This document shows positions 36,508-45,667 of a stretch of 64,000 nucleotides of DNA, piece by piece. The DNA lies in assembly GCF_024159085.1 (NCBI RefSeq), contig NZ_JAMZDE010000001.1:248001-312000 (forward strand), written 5' to 3'. This stretch comes from Idiomarina rhizosphaerae. GTDB lineage: Bacteria; Pseudomonadota; Gammaproteobacteria; Enterobacterales; Alteromonadaceae. Position 1 is the stretch's first letter. Each line of letters starts with the position of its first letter. The translations under genes were made by a program, and so were the position numbers. Under the pieces are notes generated by a model. That model ran no database searches, had not been told where the DNA came from, and saw nothing but the letters and a program-made list of their open reading frames with translations.

Positions 36508-36954
36508 TTATGCAGTATTCGCAAGATCTTTCAGTCTTTCCAGAATATCGAGAGCTCTTACCCTTAACTGTGCATCTTTACCTTGTGCTACCCCAAACGA
36601 TTGATCGGATTCTACAGATTTTCTTGCTAACGCGACTGTGTCATATTTCTTGTCAGGGGCGAATCCATGGCTAGGAGGAGCCCTTAGAGCCAGCCCTTCT
36701 TGTGATGTGATTAATCCATTCGATTCTAAATTGGAAGACATTTTACACAACTCATGATAAGACATATTTTCAGGATCATATTGATCTGCTATTTCTTGCC
36801 ATTTACTCTCTGCATTAAATCCTTCGTCACTGATGGTAATTTTATCTACTCCATTTTCACTTTTTATCGAAGTATCTGAATTAGTTACAGTAACAGAGCC
36901 TTTGTTTTGTGTTTGATAAATAAGGCTTGCTTGGGTGTTATTATTTACTAGCAT
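36508..36954 (-). CDS. Orphan hydrophilic protein of unknown function
   Basis: I do not recognise this 148-residue protein. It has no signal peptide or membrane segment. The N-terminal 50 residues are rich in Asn, Ser, Thr and look disordered (VTVTNSDTSIKSENGVDKI), ending in KITISDEG, a phrase resembling those near the N-termini of small flagellar or anti-sigma-like proteins. The rest is helical, ending DILERLKDLANTA. The start is decided by the ribosome site: GGAGGA touches the first ATG (36960) but lies at a proper 7-base distance from the second (36954). Base composition is visibly more AT-rich than the neighbours, which hints at transfer. Confidence 0.7.
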   Translation of the reverse strand: MLVNNNTQASLIYQTQNKGSVTVTNSDTSIKSENGVDKITISDEGFNAESKWQEIADQYDPENMSYHELCKMSSNLESNGLITSQEGLALRAPPSHGFAPDKKYDTVALARKSVESDQSFGVAQGKDAQLRVRALDILERLKDLANTA

Positions 36955-37015
36955 TTTCATTCCTCCAATGAATATTGCTATATGAGCCGATAAAAACTAA
37001 GCAAGATTTGTTCCA

Positions 37016-37082
37016 TTATTTAATAACAACACCGGCGTCTTTTAATTCTTGCCGCGCGCTCTCAGACAAAAGTCGCTTTCAT
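37016..37082 (-). pseudogene. Possible remnant of a small gene behind pncB (nicotinamidase-like?)
   Basis: Downstream of pncB a well-placed GGAGG and ATG (37082) open a frame that stops after six codons (MKATFV). One base out of phase, the sequence continues as RLLSESARQELKDAGVVIK and stop (37016). A start with a ribosome site joined to a protein-like C-terminus across a frame change suggests a gene that lost its middle. The start and end resemble isochorismatase/nicotinamidase proteins, which would fit pncB, but this is a weak resemblance over few residues. Confidence 0.3.
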
Positions 37083-37107
37083 GAATATCCTCCGCTTAAA
37101 ACCTGGG

Positions 37108-38454
37108 CTAGCCCTCTTGTTTAAGGTGTTCGGTTATTTCTTTCTGGTAACTTGCTAACTTATCGCTTATCTCAACCGGATAATATTTCTCCTTGCTGCT
37201 TATTGAGGAGACATACTCAGGTAATTTATTTAACTGTTGCTGCGCGTACTGTCGAATTTCTTCAATGTCGCGCTGGTGAGAAGGCAACCTTTTGCCGCTT
37301 TGCATCACTTTTTTCAGCAATGGTTCGCCGGGTAACTGCTCTTCTGCACGAGCAATAGTGTCGCGACGGAAGCTGTCCCCATACTCGCGAAAAACTTGCT
37401 TTTCGCCCGGCAAAACAGGCTTGCCACTGGAAAGTTTCAAACGCCCCTTACCCGCGTATTCAACCAGTTTGTAGGCCATATCAAGTGCCGCTGCGTCGTC
37501 GGAGACACCCATGCCGGTGCCGACACCAAAACCATCGATAGGTGCTTTGTCAGCTATTAGCTGAGCAATTTCATGTTCGTCCAGACCACCGCTGGCTATA
37601 ATCTCTAAATGGTTAAGGTTATGTTCGTTCAGCAGCTTTCTGGCTTTAACAGCAAGCTCACCTAAGTCACCGGAGTCCAACCGAATGCCTTTTACTTTAA
37701 AGTCATCGCCCAGCTCATTGGCCAACTGAATGACTTTTTCTACGCCTTTTAAGGTATCGATGGTATCTACCAGTAAGACCGTTTCTGGAAATACTTTGGT
37801 GAAGTTTTTTAATGCCTGATATTCGGAGTTATGAGCCTGAATATAGCTGTGCGCCATGGTACCGGCTACGGGTAAACCATAAGTTCGCGCAGCCAGCATA
37901 TTTGAGGTGGCTGCAATACCACTTAAATACAGTGCCCGGCTGCCTTTTTTGCCGGCATCGATGCCATGTACCCTGCGTGCACCAAAGTCCAGAACCGGCC
38001 GCTGCTCTGCCGCGTGGGCAACTCGTGCTCCCTTTGATGCCAATAGGGTTTGCAGGTGTATCTGATTCATCACCAGTGTTTCAATAAGCTGCGCCTGTGG
38101 CAGCGGTGCTTTAACCTCAACAATGGGTTCGTTTTCAAAGAATACCGTACCCTCAGGAAGCGCTCTGACCTGCCCGGTAAACTCAAAATCGTGAAGATAA
38201 TCGATAAGCTGTTGAGAAAAGTTTTGCTCTTTTAGGTAGCGCAAATCGTCATCGCTGAACGACAGGTTTTCTATGGTTTCAAGCAGGGGATCTAAGCCCG
38301 CAGCCAGAAGAAACTTTCGCTCATTCGGAAGCCGCCGGACAAACAACGTAAAAACCGCGTCCTCTTGCATGCCTTCCTGTAAATACGCATCGAGCATTGT
38401 GAGCTGATACAAATCTGTGAATAGTCCAAGATCTTGCCGCTCAGTACCTGTCAT
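37108..38454 (-). CDS. pncB: Nicotinate phosphoribosyltransferase
   Basis: Enzyme of 448 residues that joins nicotinate to PRPP in NAD salvage. Blocks seen: LFTDLYQLTMLDAYL at the N-terminus, RRVHGIDAGKKGSRALYLSGI, the His-containing GTMAHSYIQAH that is phosphorylated in the family, LLVDTIDTLKGVEK, and IRLDSGDLGELA for phosphate binding. Length matches the bacterial long form. It is a single gene followed by what may be a broken partner gene; a nicotinamidase would be expected nearby, since nicotinate is its product. Confidence 0.95.
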   Translation of the reverse strand: MTGTERQDLGLFTDLYQLTMLDAYLQEGMQEDAVFTLFVRRLPNERKFLLAAGLDPLLETIENLSFSDDDLRYLKEQNFSQQLIDYLHDFEFTGQVRALPEGTVFFENEPIVEVKAPLPQAQLIETLVMNQIHLQTLLASKGARVAHAAEQRPVLDFGARRVHGIDAGKKGSRALYLSGIAATSNMLAARTYGLPVAGTMAHSYIQAHNSEYQALKNFTKVFPETVLLVDTIDTLKGVEKVIQLANELGDDFKVKGIRLDSGDLGELAVKARKLLNEHNLNHLEIIASGGLDEHEIAQLIADKAPIDGFGVGTGMGVSDDAAALDMAYKLVEYAGKGRLKLSSGKPVLPGEKQVFREYGDSFRRDTIARAEEQLPGEPLLKKVMQSGKRLPSHQRDIEEIRQYAQQQLNKLPEYVSSISSKEKYYPVEISDKLASYQKEITEHLKQEG

Positions 38455-38540
38455 AGCTTTCCTCTATTTAGAGTCTTTGCACTAAGTCTAGACAATGCAC
38501 TCGCTTTTATGTAGCCAGAAAGCAGCAACTTCAGGCAGTA

Positions 38541-38580
38541 AGAAAAAAGCCGCCCGGCAGCTTTAACTACCGGACGGCTT
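38541..38580 (-). terminator. Terminator after the phytase operon
   Basis: On the minus strand AAGCCGTCCGG (38580-38570) pairs with CCGGGCGGCTT (38557-38547), one G-T wobble, with a 12-base loop, then a T-rich tail. It follows the phytase stop by 28 bases. Confidence 0.85.
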
Positions 38581-38608
38581 TGTCAGTAAGTGTGTGAGAA
38601 GTAACTAC

Positions 38609-40417
38609 TTACTTAATGGTTTTCAGAATATTCTCTAACGGCACCAGTTTAAGGTTCTGACCCGCTTCCGGCATACGGTTACGTCCGTCCTGAACAATAA
38701 ACGCGCCTTGCTCAAACCCTTTACCCAGAGACTGAGTTGTTACGTCAATGCCATCGGTTTCTGATGCGCCATCAATAGCTAACTCGGTATTGGTGCGAAT
38801 ACGGAAGTGCGAAAGCAACGACCAGGGCGCCTGCCCTTCAAAAACAATGTAACTGTCGTTGCCCTGACTGGAAAGAAACAACAAGTCCCGGCCATCAACA
38901 CTGGCGAAGGTAACACCTTCAATATCCGCGACCAGCTCTTCGTGTTGGTCAACATTAATAATGGCCTCACCGGAGGTTGAGCCATCACCGGCGGCATCAA
39001 ATAGCCATACTGCGACGTCCTCTTCACCAACGAATAAACGTTGTGTTTTATCATCTACAACACAACCTTCTGGCTGAGAAGGAACGCTCAATTCTCTTAC
39101 TTTCTCCATCTTGCCGTCGTTGCTTATAACAAACTGCTGAATAACACCCGATTTGCCGTTTACATAAACAGAGGCCTGTTCTGTCGCTTCGTTATAACCC
39201 ATGCAAAGACCGTAAATTTCTTCAATGTCAGTGAGGATATTAGTGCTAACCGAAAGCCCTCCGTCGGCGCTAATATCGAACAGTTGCAGGCTGTTGTTGT
39301 CACGCAAAGAAGCGACTGCCCAGGAGCCACGGACATCGACATTATTGAGGCGGCCTACAGGGAGTTCCTGAACAATGTTACCGGACATGTCATAAACATA
39401 GAGACCGGTGCGCTTGTCTGTAGCCAAAATGCGGCTTTTCCCGGGTGCTTCCGGGTGTACCCAAACAGCGGGATCATCAATTGCGTCACCGCGTAACGGT
39501 GAGGGTTCAGTCTGCAGAGTTGCCTCAACCTGAGAAACTGGCTTTTTAACCGGACGCTGCTTTGACTCCAGAGTATCAATGGTCAGCTTGCTCATTACCG
39601 TCATGTCTTCTTCTGTCAGCAATAGCTCGCCATTTCCTAAATCAGACACATCCGTTAATGCTTCAGCGCCATCAATCGCAAAAGCTTTATCAAACTTAAA
39701 ACCCTGCTCATTCTGGCGATACACCAACAACCGCGGCGGCTCTTCTTCCAGCACCAGCAAACTGCCATCATCAAGCAGCTCCAGCGCTTTCACTTCGCCT
39801 TCAATAACACCAAAAGGTTTGGCTGCCGCAATTAAGTCGCGCCCCTGATCAACTTCCGGCTCTGCGTTATAAGCCCAGACCGCCTGATCCGCTTCGGCAA
39901 CGTACAGCTTTTGTTCTGCGTTCGATACAGCACAAGCCGTGCTGTCAAAAGGTACGTTCATATTGCGAACAACCAGCGGCTCTTTTAACCACTGCTCGTC
40001 CTGCTTTAACAACCGCTGTTCTGCACCGCCACGACCGCCAAGCAGAAATACAGACAGTTGCTGGTTTTCGTTACTCTCGTAAAAGCAGATATCCTCTACC
40101 ACGCGGCTGGTAATTTCGCCCTTCCACACCGGCTGTATAGCTTTGCCGCTGGCACGCCAGAGAACAAGCTCCTGAGTGTTGCCTTCCATTGCGCCAATCA
40201 GGATTTCACCATTACTTAACGGCAGAGTCCGCAGGTGGAAAAAATCGCCTTCGGCAACGCGTTTATCACCCAGACTGAGTCCGTCAGCAGTAACTTTCAG
40301 ATAGTCATTATTTACTGCGACTTTATGACGAACATTGGTCTCTGACGCTGACGTACCGCAAGCGGCAAGTAACATCAAACTTGATGCTACTGCGCTTAAA
40401 ATCATTTTATTTCTCAT
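38609..40417 (-). CDS. Two-domain beta-propeller phytase lipoprotein
   Basis: Protein of 602 residues with a lipoprotein signal (LMLLAACG, lipid on Cys20). The C-terminal domain (about 270-600) is a complete beta-propeller (3-)phytase: RGDAIDDPAVWVHP, LATDKRTGLYVYD, GRLNNVDVR, YVNGKSGVIQQF, QPEGCVVDDKTQRLFVGEED, VADIEGVTF and SSQGNDSYIVF, with the acidic residues that bind calcium. The N-terminal domain (about 30-265) is propeller-like but has lost most of these acidic motifs, as in known dual-domain phytases where it helps substrate capture. It releases phosphate from phytate at the cell surface or periplasm. The receptor gene precedes it by 29 bases, forming a phytate-uptake operon. Confidence 0.92.
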   Translation of the reverse strand: MRNKMILSAVASSLMLLAACGTSASETNVRHKVAVNNDYLKVTADGLSLGDKRVAEGDFFHLRTLPLSNGEILIGAMEGNTQELVLWRASGKAIQPVWKGEITSRVVEDICFYESNENQQLSVFLLGGRGGAEQRLLKQDEQWLKEPLVVRNMNVPFDSTACAVSNAEQKLYVAEADQAVWAYNAEPEVDQGRDLIAAAKPFGVIEGEVKALELLDDGSLLVLEEEPPRLLVYRQNEQGFKFDKAFAIDGAEALTDVSDLGNGELLLTEEDMTVMSKLTIDTLESKQRPVKKPVSQVEATLQTEPSPLRGDAIDDPAVWVHPEAPGKSRILATDKRTGLYVYDMSGNIVQELPVGRLNNVDVRGSWAVASLRDNNSLQLFDISADGGLSVSTNILTDIEEIYGLCMGYNEATEQASVYVNGKSGVIQQFVISNDGKMEKVRELSVPSQPEGCVVDDKTQRLFVGEEDVAVWLFDAAGDGSTSGEAIINVDQHEELVADIEGVTFASVDGRDLLFLSSQGNDSYIVFEGQAPWSLLSHFRIRTNTELAIDGASETDGIDVTTQSLGKGFEQGAFIVQDGRNRMPEAGQNLKLVPLENILKTIK

Positions 40418-40446
40418 GGTTATCCTTTAAATACCGTTATTCCACG

Positions 40447-42993
40447 TTACCAGTTAATTAGCTGCACACCCAGAGTGAAGCTGCGACCATAGCTTTCGTA
40501 CTGCGCGTTGTATCTCTTCTGGCCGGTGTAAACATAGTAGGGTTCATCGGTAATGTTGTTGGCCGCAAAGCTAAGGCTGACATGGTCGTTAATTAGCCAT
40601 TTCGCGGAAAAGTCCAGAGTCAAATTGTCGTCTTCGTAAATGTCGTAACGGCTGTCTTCAACGTCACCAAGCTCAGCCAGATACTTTGACTTATAGTTCG
40701 CTGCCAAACGTAAGCTGACATCATAAACTTCGTAGCCAAGCGCAAAATTTGCCGTCGTATCAGACTGGCTCGGCAGCGTGATGTCGCGTGACACAAGCTG
40801 ACCATCGTCAATCCAGTCAACCGTTGCTTCCGAGTCAGTGAAAGTCAGGTTGGTATTGATTAAGAAGTTATCCAGCCAGTTATTAAAACCAGACACCTGA
40901 TGCACAAAGTTGATTTCTAAACCGTACACGTAAGCGTCATCACCGTTGATATAAGTGACGGCTTCATCGAAGTTTTCGTAACCCGTACGACCGGCAACAT
41001 CGGCTTCATAGACAAAGTTTTTAATGTCTTTGTAAAAGGCCATGGCGGAAATAACGCCCAGAGTATCGTCGTAATGCTCAATACCAAAATCGAGGTTTTG
41101 CGTAGTTAATGGCTCAAGATCCGGGTTACCGAATTCAGCTTTCAGGTCGCCGTCGTCGTTTTCCAGGTAATAGCTGGATCTGACTTGTTCAAAATTGGGT
41201 CTGACAAGACCGGTGCTGTAGGCCGCTCGAATAATAGTGTCATTACTTAAGTCGTAGCGAGTGACCACACTGGGTAGCCAGTTTGCATCGCTGAACTTAT
41301 CCGAAACCGGTGTAAAGGTTTCCAGTTCATCGTCATAACGGTTGCCGCGCCCGGTGCGTTCCTCATGTTCATAACGTGCGCCAGCAATAACCTGCCACTT
41401 GCCAAAGCCCATGTCGGCCATCAGGTAACCGGCGCTGATGTCTTCATCAATTTCGTAAGATGCAATTCTCGATTCAACCTCATCCCGGAAGTTTTGTAAC
41501 TCGAAGGTATTAACCATATCCCAAAGTTTGTCAGCGGAAGCGCCGGGGCCAAATCTGTCCAGGCCATACTCAACATTTGACGAGGTTTCGTAGTCAGCAA
41601 GCGTTAATCCAGTAACACCCAGGTCAGCAAAGTCTTCCATAATAAAGATGTTTTCTTCTGCGGACTTTTCGCGCTGACTTAACTTAATACCGCCTTTAAA
41701 GGTGACCTGATAGCTGGGTTGTAACCAGTCATAAGCCACATCCAGCTTAACGTTCTTTTCAGTCTCTTCGGTGTAGGCGTCACTCACTTCGACTTCATCG
41801 AGTTCGTACTCTGACGCCTGATAAGCAGTATCTGGCGCGTTCAGTTGCAAGCGCTTCAGACCTGAGTAGCCCAGTCCGTCATCGAATTCCTGTGTGAATT
41901 TGGCTCCGCCAATAGCAAAAGGCTGATCTTCGCTGGCTTTACTGGTACCGGCCTCCAAAGTGACATGCCAGTCATCAAATTTCTGTTTAGTACCCAGCAC
42001 AATCGCTGTAATTTCCTGGGTTTCTTTACGATCTTTAAGCTCACGAACAATTTCGCCGCCAGCACTAGCTTCTGCGCGAATTGGATCAGAAAATTCAGTC
42101 ACAATACCCTGACGAATTTCGGTATCCGCAAACTCACTGTACAGCGAGCGCAGGTAGAATTCGGAATCATCCGAAGGACGATAGTCCAGGTTTAAGGCTA
42201 AACCGGTTCGTTCACGGGTAACCGAATAGGCACGTTGTTCAAATTCTTCCAGACCCGGTTCATCCAAATCCCAGTTACCGCCGGTTTCAACGTTGTCGGT
42301 AGTAAATGAGCGATCCTGATAACTACCAGCAAAAGCGATACCAAAACTGTCCGCTTTATCACCGACATCAAAGGTGTTGCTAACAACACCGGAAATTTTT
42401 GGGTTCGTTTCGCTGGCCTGCTCGTTATAACCAACATCAGCAGTAAAAGAGTAGAACGAGCCTTCACGATCAAAGGCCGTCATGCTTTGCAGTTCAATAT
42501 TACCGCCAAGGCTGCCTGCTGAGATATCAGGCGTCAGGGTTTTATTAACCACAACCGATTCCAGCAAATCCGCAGGAATAACATCTAGCGCCACGGCTCG
42601 GCGTCCGGCTTCAGGAGCGGCCAGCGAGGTGCCATTGTATGAAACCGAGTTTAAATCGGGGGCTAAACCACGAATGCGAATAAAGCGTCCTTCACCCTGG
42701 TCGCGTTCTACAGATAGACCCGGAATTCGCTGCAACGCATCACTAACGCTGTCGTCCTGCAGCTTACCCATGTCATCTTTTTTCAGAACATTGATAATAC
42801 CGCCAGACTCGCGCTGTTCTTGCACGGCACGTTTTATTGAGTCGCTGTAACCAATAGTCAGCACTTCTTCAATGCGCTTTTCTTCGGCAGTTTTATCCGT
42901 GCTGTCGTCCTGCGCTTCCTGAGCCATAAGCGGAGAGGAGGCACCACATGAAACAGCAATAAGCCAAGCTAAGTATGTCTTCTTCATAATCAT
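40447..42993 (-). CDS. TonB-dependent receptor paired with the phytase
   Basis: Receptor of 848 residues. Signal peptide to about residue 24 (PLMAQEA), TonB box IEEVLTIGY, plug with SVSDALQRIPGLSVERDQGEGRFIRIRGLAPDL-type motifs and LTPDISAGSLGGNIELQS, barrel ending FTLGVQLINW. An ATG two codons downstream (42987) is also possible. It heads a two-gene operon with the phytase, so phytate, another inositol phosphate or a calcium complex of these is its probable ligand; this is inferred from position. A weak Pho-box-like site lies about 50 bases upstream. Confidence 0.9.
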   Translation of the reverse strand: MIMKKTYLAWLIAVSCGASSPLMAQEAQDDSTDKTAEEKRIEEVLTIGYSDSIKRAVQEQRESGGIINVLKKDDMGKLQDDSVSDALQRIPGLSVERDQGEGRFIRIRGLAPDLNSVSYNGTSLAAPEAGRRAVALDVIPADLLESVVVNKTLTPDISAGSLGGNIELQSMTAFDREGSFYSFTADVGYNEQASETNPKISGVVSNTFDVGDKADSFGIAFAGSYQDRSFTTDNVETGGNWDLDEPGLEEFEQRAYSVTRERTGLALNLDYRPSDDSEFYLRSLYSEFADTEIRQGIVTEFSDPIRAEASAGGEIVRELKDRKETQEITAIVLGTKQKFDDWHVTLEAGTSKASEDQPFAIGGAKFTQEFDDGLGYSGLKRLQLNAPDTAYQASEYELDEVEVSDAYTEETEKNVKLDVAYDWLQPSYQVTFKGGIKLSQREKSAEENIFIMEDFADLGVTGLTLADYETSSNVEYGLDRFGPGASADKLWDMVNTFELQNFRDEVESRIASYEIDEDISAGYLMADMGFGKWQVIAGARYEHEERTGRGNRYDDELETFTPVSDKFSDANWLPSVVTRYDLSNDTIIRAAYSTGLVRPNFEQVRSSYYLENDDGDLKAEFGNPDLEPLTTQNLDFGIEHYDDTLGVISAMAFYKDIKNFVYEADVAGRTGYENFDEAVTYINGDDAYVYGLEINFVHQVSGFNNWLDNFLINTNLTFTDSEATVDWIDDGQLVSRDITLPSQSDTTANFALGYEVYDVSLRLAANYKSKYLAELGDVEDSRYDIYEDDNLTLDFSAKWLINDHVSLSFAANNITDEPYYVYTGQKRYNAQYESYGRSFTLGVQLINW

Positions 42994-43042
42994 TCAAACC
43001 CTGTCGTTTTTTGATTGATGCGGCATACCTTAAAAGTAAAAA

Positions 43043-43060
43043 GTGACAATATGAGGATGC
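43043..43060 (-). promoter_or_regulatory. Weak Pho-box-like site before the phytase operon
   Basis: On the minus strand GCATCCTCATATTGTCAC matches 11 of 18 Pho-box positions; only the second half site (TTGTCAC) is good. Ten bases further on is a poor -10 (TAAGGT), the same spacing as at the other candidate sites. Confidence 0.3.
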
Positions 43061-43119
43061 ATATCACCCATTTATGAGCTCTTTTGATGCGGGTCAGTTA
43101 AGCTCAGAAAGCGAAACCA

Positions 43120-43137
43120 GCGTCACCAAACTGTCAC
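43120..43137 (+). promoter_or_regulatory. Pho box before the degenerate GGDEF-AraC operon
   Basis: GCGTCACCAAACTGTCAC matches 14 of 18 Pho-box positions, with a perfect second half site CTGTCAC. A -10-like TAGAGT follows after 10 bases (43148-43153), which is the geometry of PhoB-activated promoters. It points to the gene starting at 43190. Confidence 0.58.
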
Positions 43138-43189
43138 AACCTGAGGTTAGAGTGTCTTTGTTCTAAAGCCGAGATATGCAGAGACTTCA

Positions 43190-44095
43190 ATGCGAATGAT
43201 TAATTTACGCTATATCAGCAACTGGCGAGTTCTGCTCATTGCCGTAGTGGTTCTGGTTTGTTTGCTGCTTAGCAGTCAACTGGGTGTAGTTAAACCCTAT
43301 GAAATCGTTGATCCGCTGGACATTCTTGGCGAGGGGTCAACCCTGTTCCTGACCATTTTAATTGTCATATTTACGGTTACTGACCGGCCACGGGGAAATG
43401 TAACCAACCTGTTTTACAGCGGTGGTCTACTGCTTATTTTTTCCATGACGCTGGACGTATTAGACGAATTTTTTCGTTATCCGGATGCCCTACGGTTACT
43501 AAGCTGGCTGGAGTCCTTTCCGCTTCCTGTGGGGCTGATTATAATTAGTTTTGCCGCAGCTGAATGGCGGCGTGAAAACAAAATGCTGTCACGACAACTT
43601 ATGGTACGCGAAAAAAACCTGCGGTCTCATCAGTGGGTCGACCCTTTAACCTCACTGTACACCACTCCTTACTTTATCAAGCTGGTTGAACGGGAAATAG
43701 CGTTACAAAACAGTACTGATGCAGAGTCGACTGTACTGGTTAGCGTTAATTTCAAGAACTTCGCGCAGTATAATCATGAAATGGGTACAAAAGCCGGAGA
43801 TGAACTTTTGCACCAGGCCAGCGAGTTAATGGTGTTACTGCTAAGGCCTCAGGACTGTCTGTGCCGGGAACACAGTGACCATTTCTTAATACTGCTTCCG
43901 CAAACTCGCTTGTCGCAAGCCGACAGATTGATGAAGGTTATAGCTCAGAATCTAAACTCCGAACTAGAGTTACCCAATTACATGAGTGTGGAAGTGCATA
44001 CTCACCACGTTGAAGAACTCTCAGCTGTTGATGCAATTACCGCATTACACACGCAAGTTGAGGAGATGACTCACTATGCGCCCCTGGCCAACTAG
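43190..44095 (+). CDS. Membrane protein with degenerate GGDEF domain
   Basis: Protein of 301 residues: four or so membrane helices in residues 12-125, a short coiled linker (ENKMLSRQLMVREKNLRSH), then a diguanylate-cyclase-like domain starting DPLTSLYTTPYFIKLVEREI. The family start motif DxLT is kept, but the catalytic GGDEF loop reads EHSDHF, so it cannot make cyclic di-GMP; no inhibitory RxxD site is clear. It is probably a signalling or binding remnant that works with the AraC regulator whose gene overlaps its 3' end by 20 bases. A Pho box precedes it, and the phytase operon is divergent. Confidence 0.82.
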   Translation: MRMINLRYISNWRVLLIAVVVLVCLLLSSQLGVVKPYEIVDPLDILGEGSTLFLTILIVIFTVTDRPRGNVTNLFYSGGLLLIFSMTLDVLDEFFRYPDALRLLSWLESFPLPVGLIIISFAAAEWRRENKMLSRQLMVREKNLRSHQWVDPLTSLYTTPYFIKLVEREIALQNSTDAESTVLVSVNFKNFAQYNHEMGTKAGDELLHQASELMVLLLRPQDCLCREHSDHFLILLPQTRLSQADRLMKVIAQNLNSELELPNYMSVEVHTHHVEELSAVDAITALHTQVEEMTHYAPLAN

Positions 44096-45134
44096 CGACC
44101 AACGCCGTTTGCTTGGTAAACCTTTTATTCGGGCGCTGCTGCCACTTGCCGAGAGGCGGGGCATTTCCTCTTCGGAGCTTTTCAGGGGCACCTTATTATC
44201 TGAACAAAAACTGCAAATAAACAACTTTCGGCTCACCGATCATGAAATGCTGTCGTTACTGGCGTCCGCCGAAGAAAAAATTAACGATCCACACTTGTGG
44301 CAGCTGGTTGTAGAAACACTGTTCAGTGACAGACTGAACCCACTGATTGACCTGACCGTTCACGCGCAGACTCTAAAGCAGGCGCTTATTCATCTGTCGC
44401 GCTTTCAAAGCTTGATACAACCCTTTTTATTTGCCCCCACCCAACGCTTTGAAAATTACTTACAACTGGACTTTATTCCGGTTGAAGGGCTGTCAGGGAA
44501 AATGAATCAGCTCTGCTATTCTGCCAATTGCAAAATTGGCGTAGCAATACTTCTAATGCTGGGCAGAGCGCGTGGCTTAGCCGTTAACCAGTGGCATGTT
44601 TCTCTGCCTGAGGATATTTCGCCCTTACCCACCTGGAAAAAATGGGTAAAAGAGGTGAGCTCACGCCCTATTTGCGGACTCTCTATTCCGGCGGAACAAC
44701 TTCAGGAACATTCGCCTGAGCGCAACTTAGCCCAATATCATCAGGCTCTTAGCTTTTGTCAGATGCAACATCAGACACAGACTCAAGCTTCTGCCATGCT
44801 AAGCGTTTTTAAGTGGCTGGATTATCAACTCGAAACGGGCCATGACGCCTCGCTAACCGAGTTGGCAACTGAAATTGGAATTAGCCTTTCCTCGTGCAAA
44901 CGCTTACTGGCAAGTCATGGCTACAGCTTTCAGCAAATATATGACCTGGTGCGGCTACACAGACTGCTGAACCTGCTGCAAAAGTACCCCTACAGCAACG
45001 TCGAACTTGCGCAGAAGCTGGGCTACAGTAACCCCAACAACTTTCGACGCGCCTGCAAACGCTGGCTGGGCATTGTCCCGGAAGAGCTGCGCCAGCAGCA
45101 ATCTGCGCTATTTATTTCCAATTCAGCTTTATGA
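44076..45134 (+). CDS. AraC-family transcriptional regulator
   Basis: Regulator of 352 residues of the OruR/ArgR-like AraC group: the N-terminal part (about 15-210) is an arabinose-binding-like/DUF-type domain (PLIDLTVHAQTLKQALIHLSRFQSLIQPFL), and the C-terminal 95 residues hold two helix-turn-helix units (LTELATEIGISLSSCKRLLASHG and NVELAQKLGYSNPNNFRRACKRWLGIVPEELR). The second unit keeps the GYSNPNNFRRACKRW signature. It shares 20 bases with the degenerate GGDEF gene, so the pair is one unit. Targets may include the divergent phytase operon; unproven. Its 3' end overlaps the convergent cytochrome b561 gene by 6 bases. Confidence 0.88.
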   Translation: MRPWPTSDQRRLLGKPFIRALLPLAERRGISSSELFRGTLLSEQKLQINNFRLTDHEMLSLLASAEEKINDPHLWQLVVETLFSDRLNPLIDLTVHAQTLKQALIHLSRFQSLIQPFLFAPTQRFENYLQLDFIPVEGLSGKMNQLCYSANCKIGVAILLMLGRARGLAVNQWHVSLPEDISPLPTWKKWVKEVSSRPICGLSIPAEQLQEHSPERNLAQYHQALSFCQMQHQTQTQASAMLSVFKWLDYQLETGHDASLTELATEIGISLSSCKRLLASHGYSFQQIYDLVRLHRLLNLLQKYPYSNVELAQKLGYSNPNNFRRACKRWLGIVPEELRQQQSALFISNSAL

Positions 45135-45638
45135 TCGGGTTATTTCCTCATTTGACAGATAGGTAAAGACAGCACCCGCAATATGCACAACCAGCAGAGC
45201 AGGCAGTACGTACAAGCCGGTAATTTTATGCACTTCTTCCGCCGGTTCGTGAACAATACTTAGAGCAGTGAGATCAAGATTAACGGTAAACCAGTCAAAC
45301 ACCGCCAGCCCTTCATTTTCAGTAAACAAATACAAGGGACCAGTAATAATCAATAGTGTCAGTCCAAGTAAAATCAAATAATGAACCACCCGGGCAAATT
45401 CGTGGCGCCTATCTTGTGTTTTATGTGCAGGAAAACCCATTTTTAAACGATAGATTGTGCGCCAGAGCAAAAACCAGAAGGCAAAAAAACCAACGCCAAT
45501 ATGGGCGGCTTCTGCATATGAGCCAGATGCTCTGTCATTTGCGAAAAACATCATATACCCCAAAGTCAGCATGACCACCACAAAGATCACGCTGAACCAG
45601 TGGTTTATTCGCGACAAACCCGAATATCGAATATCCAT
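45129..45638 (-). CDS. Cytochrome b561 (four-helix inner-membrane type)
   Basis: Di-heme quinone-linked cytochrome of 169 residues. Four membrane helices carry the expected His: INHWFS (His13), EAAHIGVGFF (His46), VHYLILLG (His86) and VVHIAG (His152). It is the CybB-type family that moves electrons between quinol and oxidants such as superoxide. It lies 93 bases downstream of the histidine-kinase gene on the same strand but has its own promoter-like region: a PmrA/QseB-type repeat and a TATACT -10 in front. It is thus likely part of the same regulon as the biosynthetic operon upstream. Possible job: supply or remove electrons for the oxidative step of that pathway (inference). Confidence 0.9.
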   Translation of the reverse strand: MDIRYSGLSRINHWFSVIFVVVMLTLGYMMFFANDRASGSYAEAAHIGVGFFAFWFLLWRTIYRLKMGFPAHKTQDRRHEFARVVHYLILLGLTLLIITGPLYLFTENEGLAVFDWFTVNLDLTALSIVHEPAEEVHKITGLYVLPALLVVHIAGAVFTYLSNEEITRS

Positions 45639-45667
45639 AACGACTCCGAAAGGTGTTTAATGGCCTG

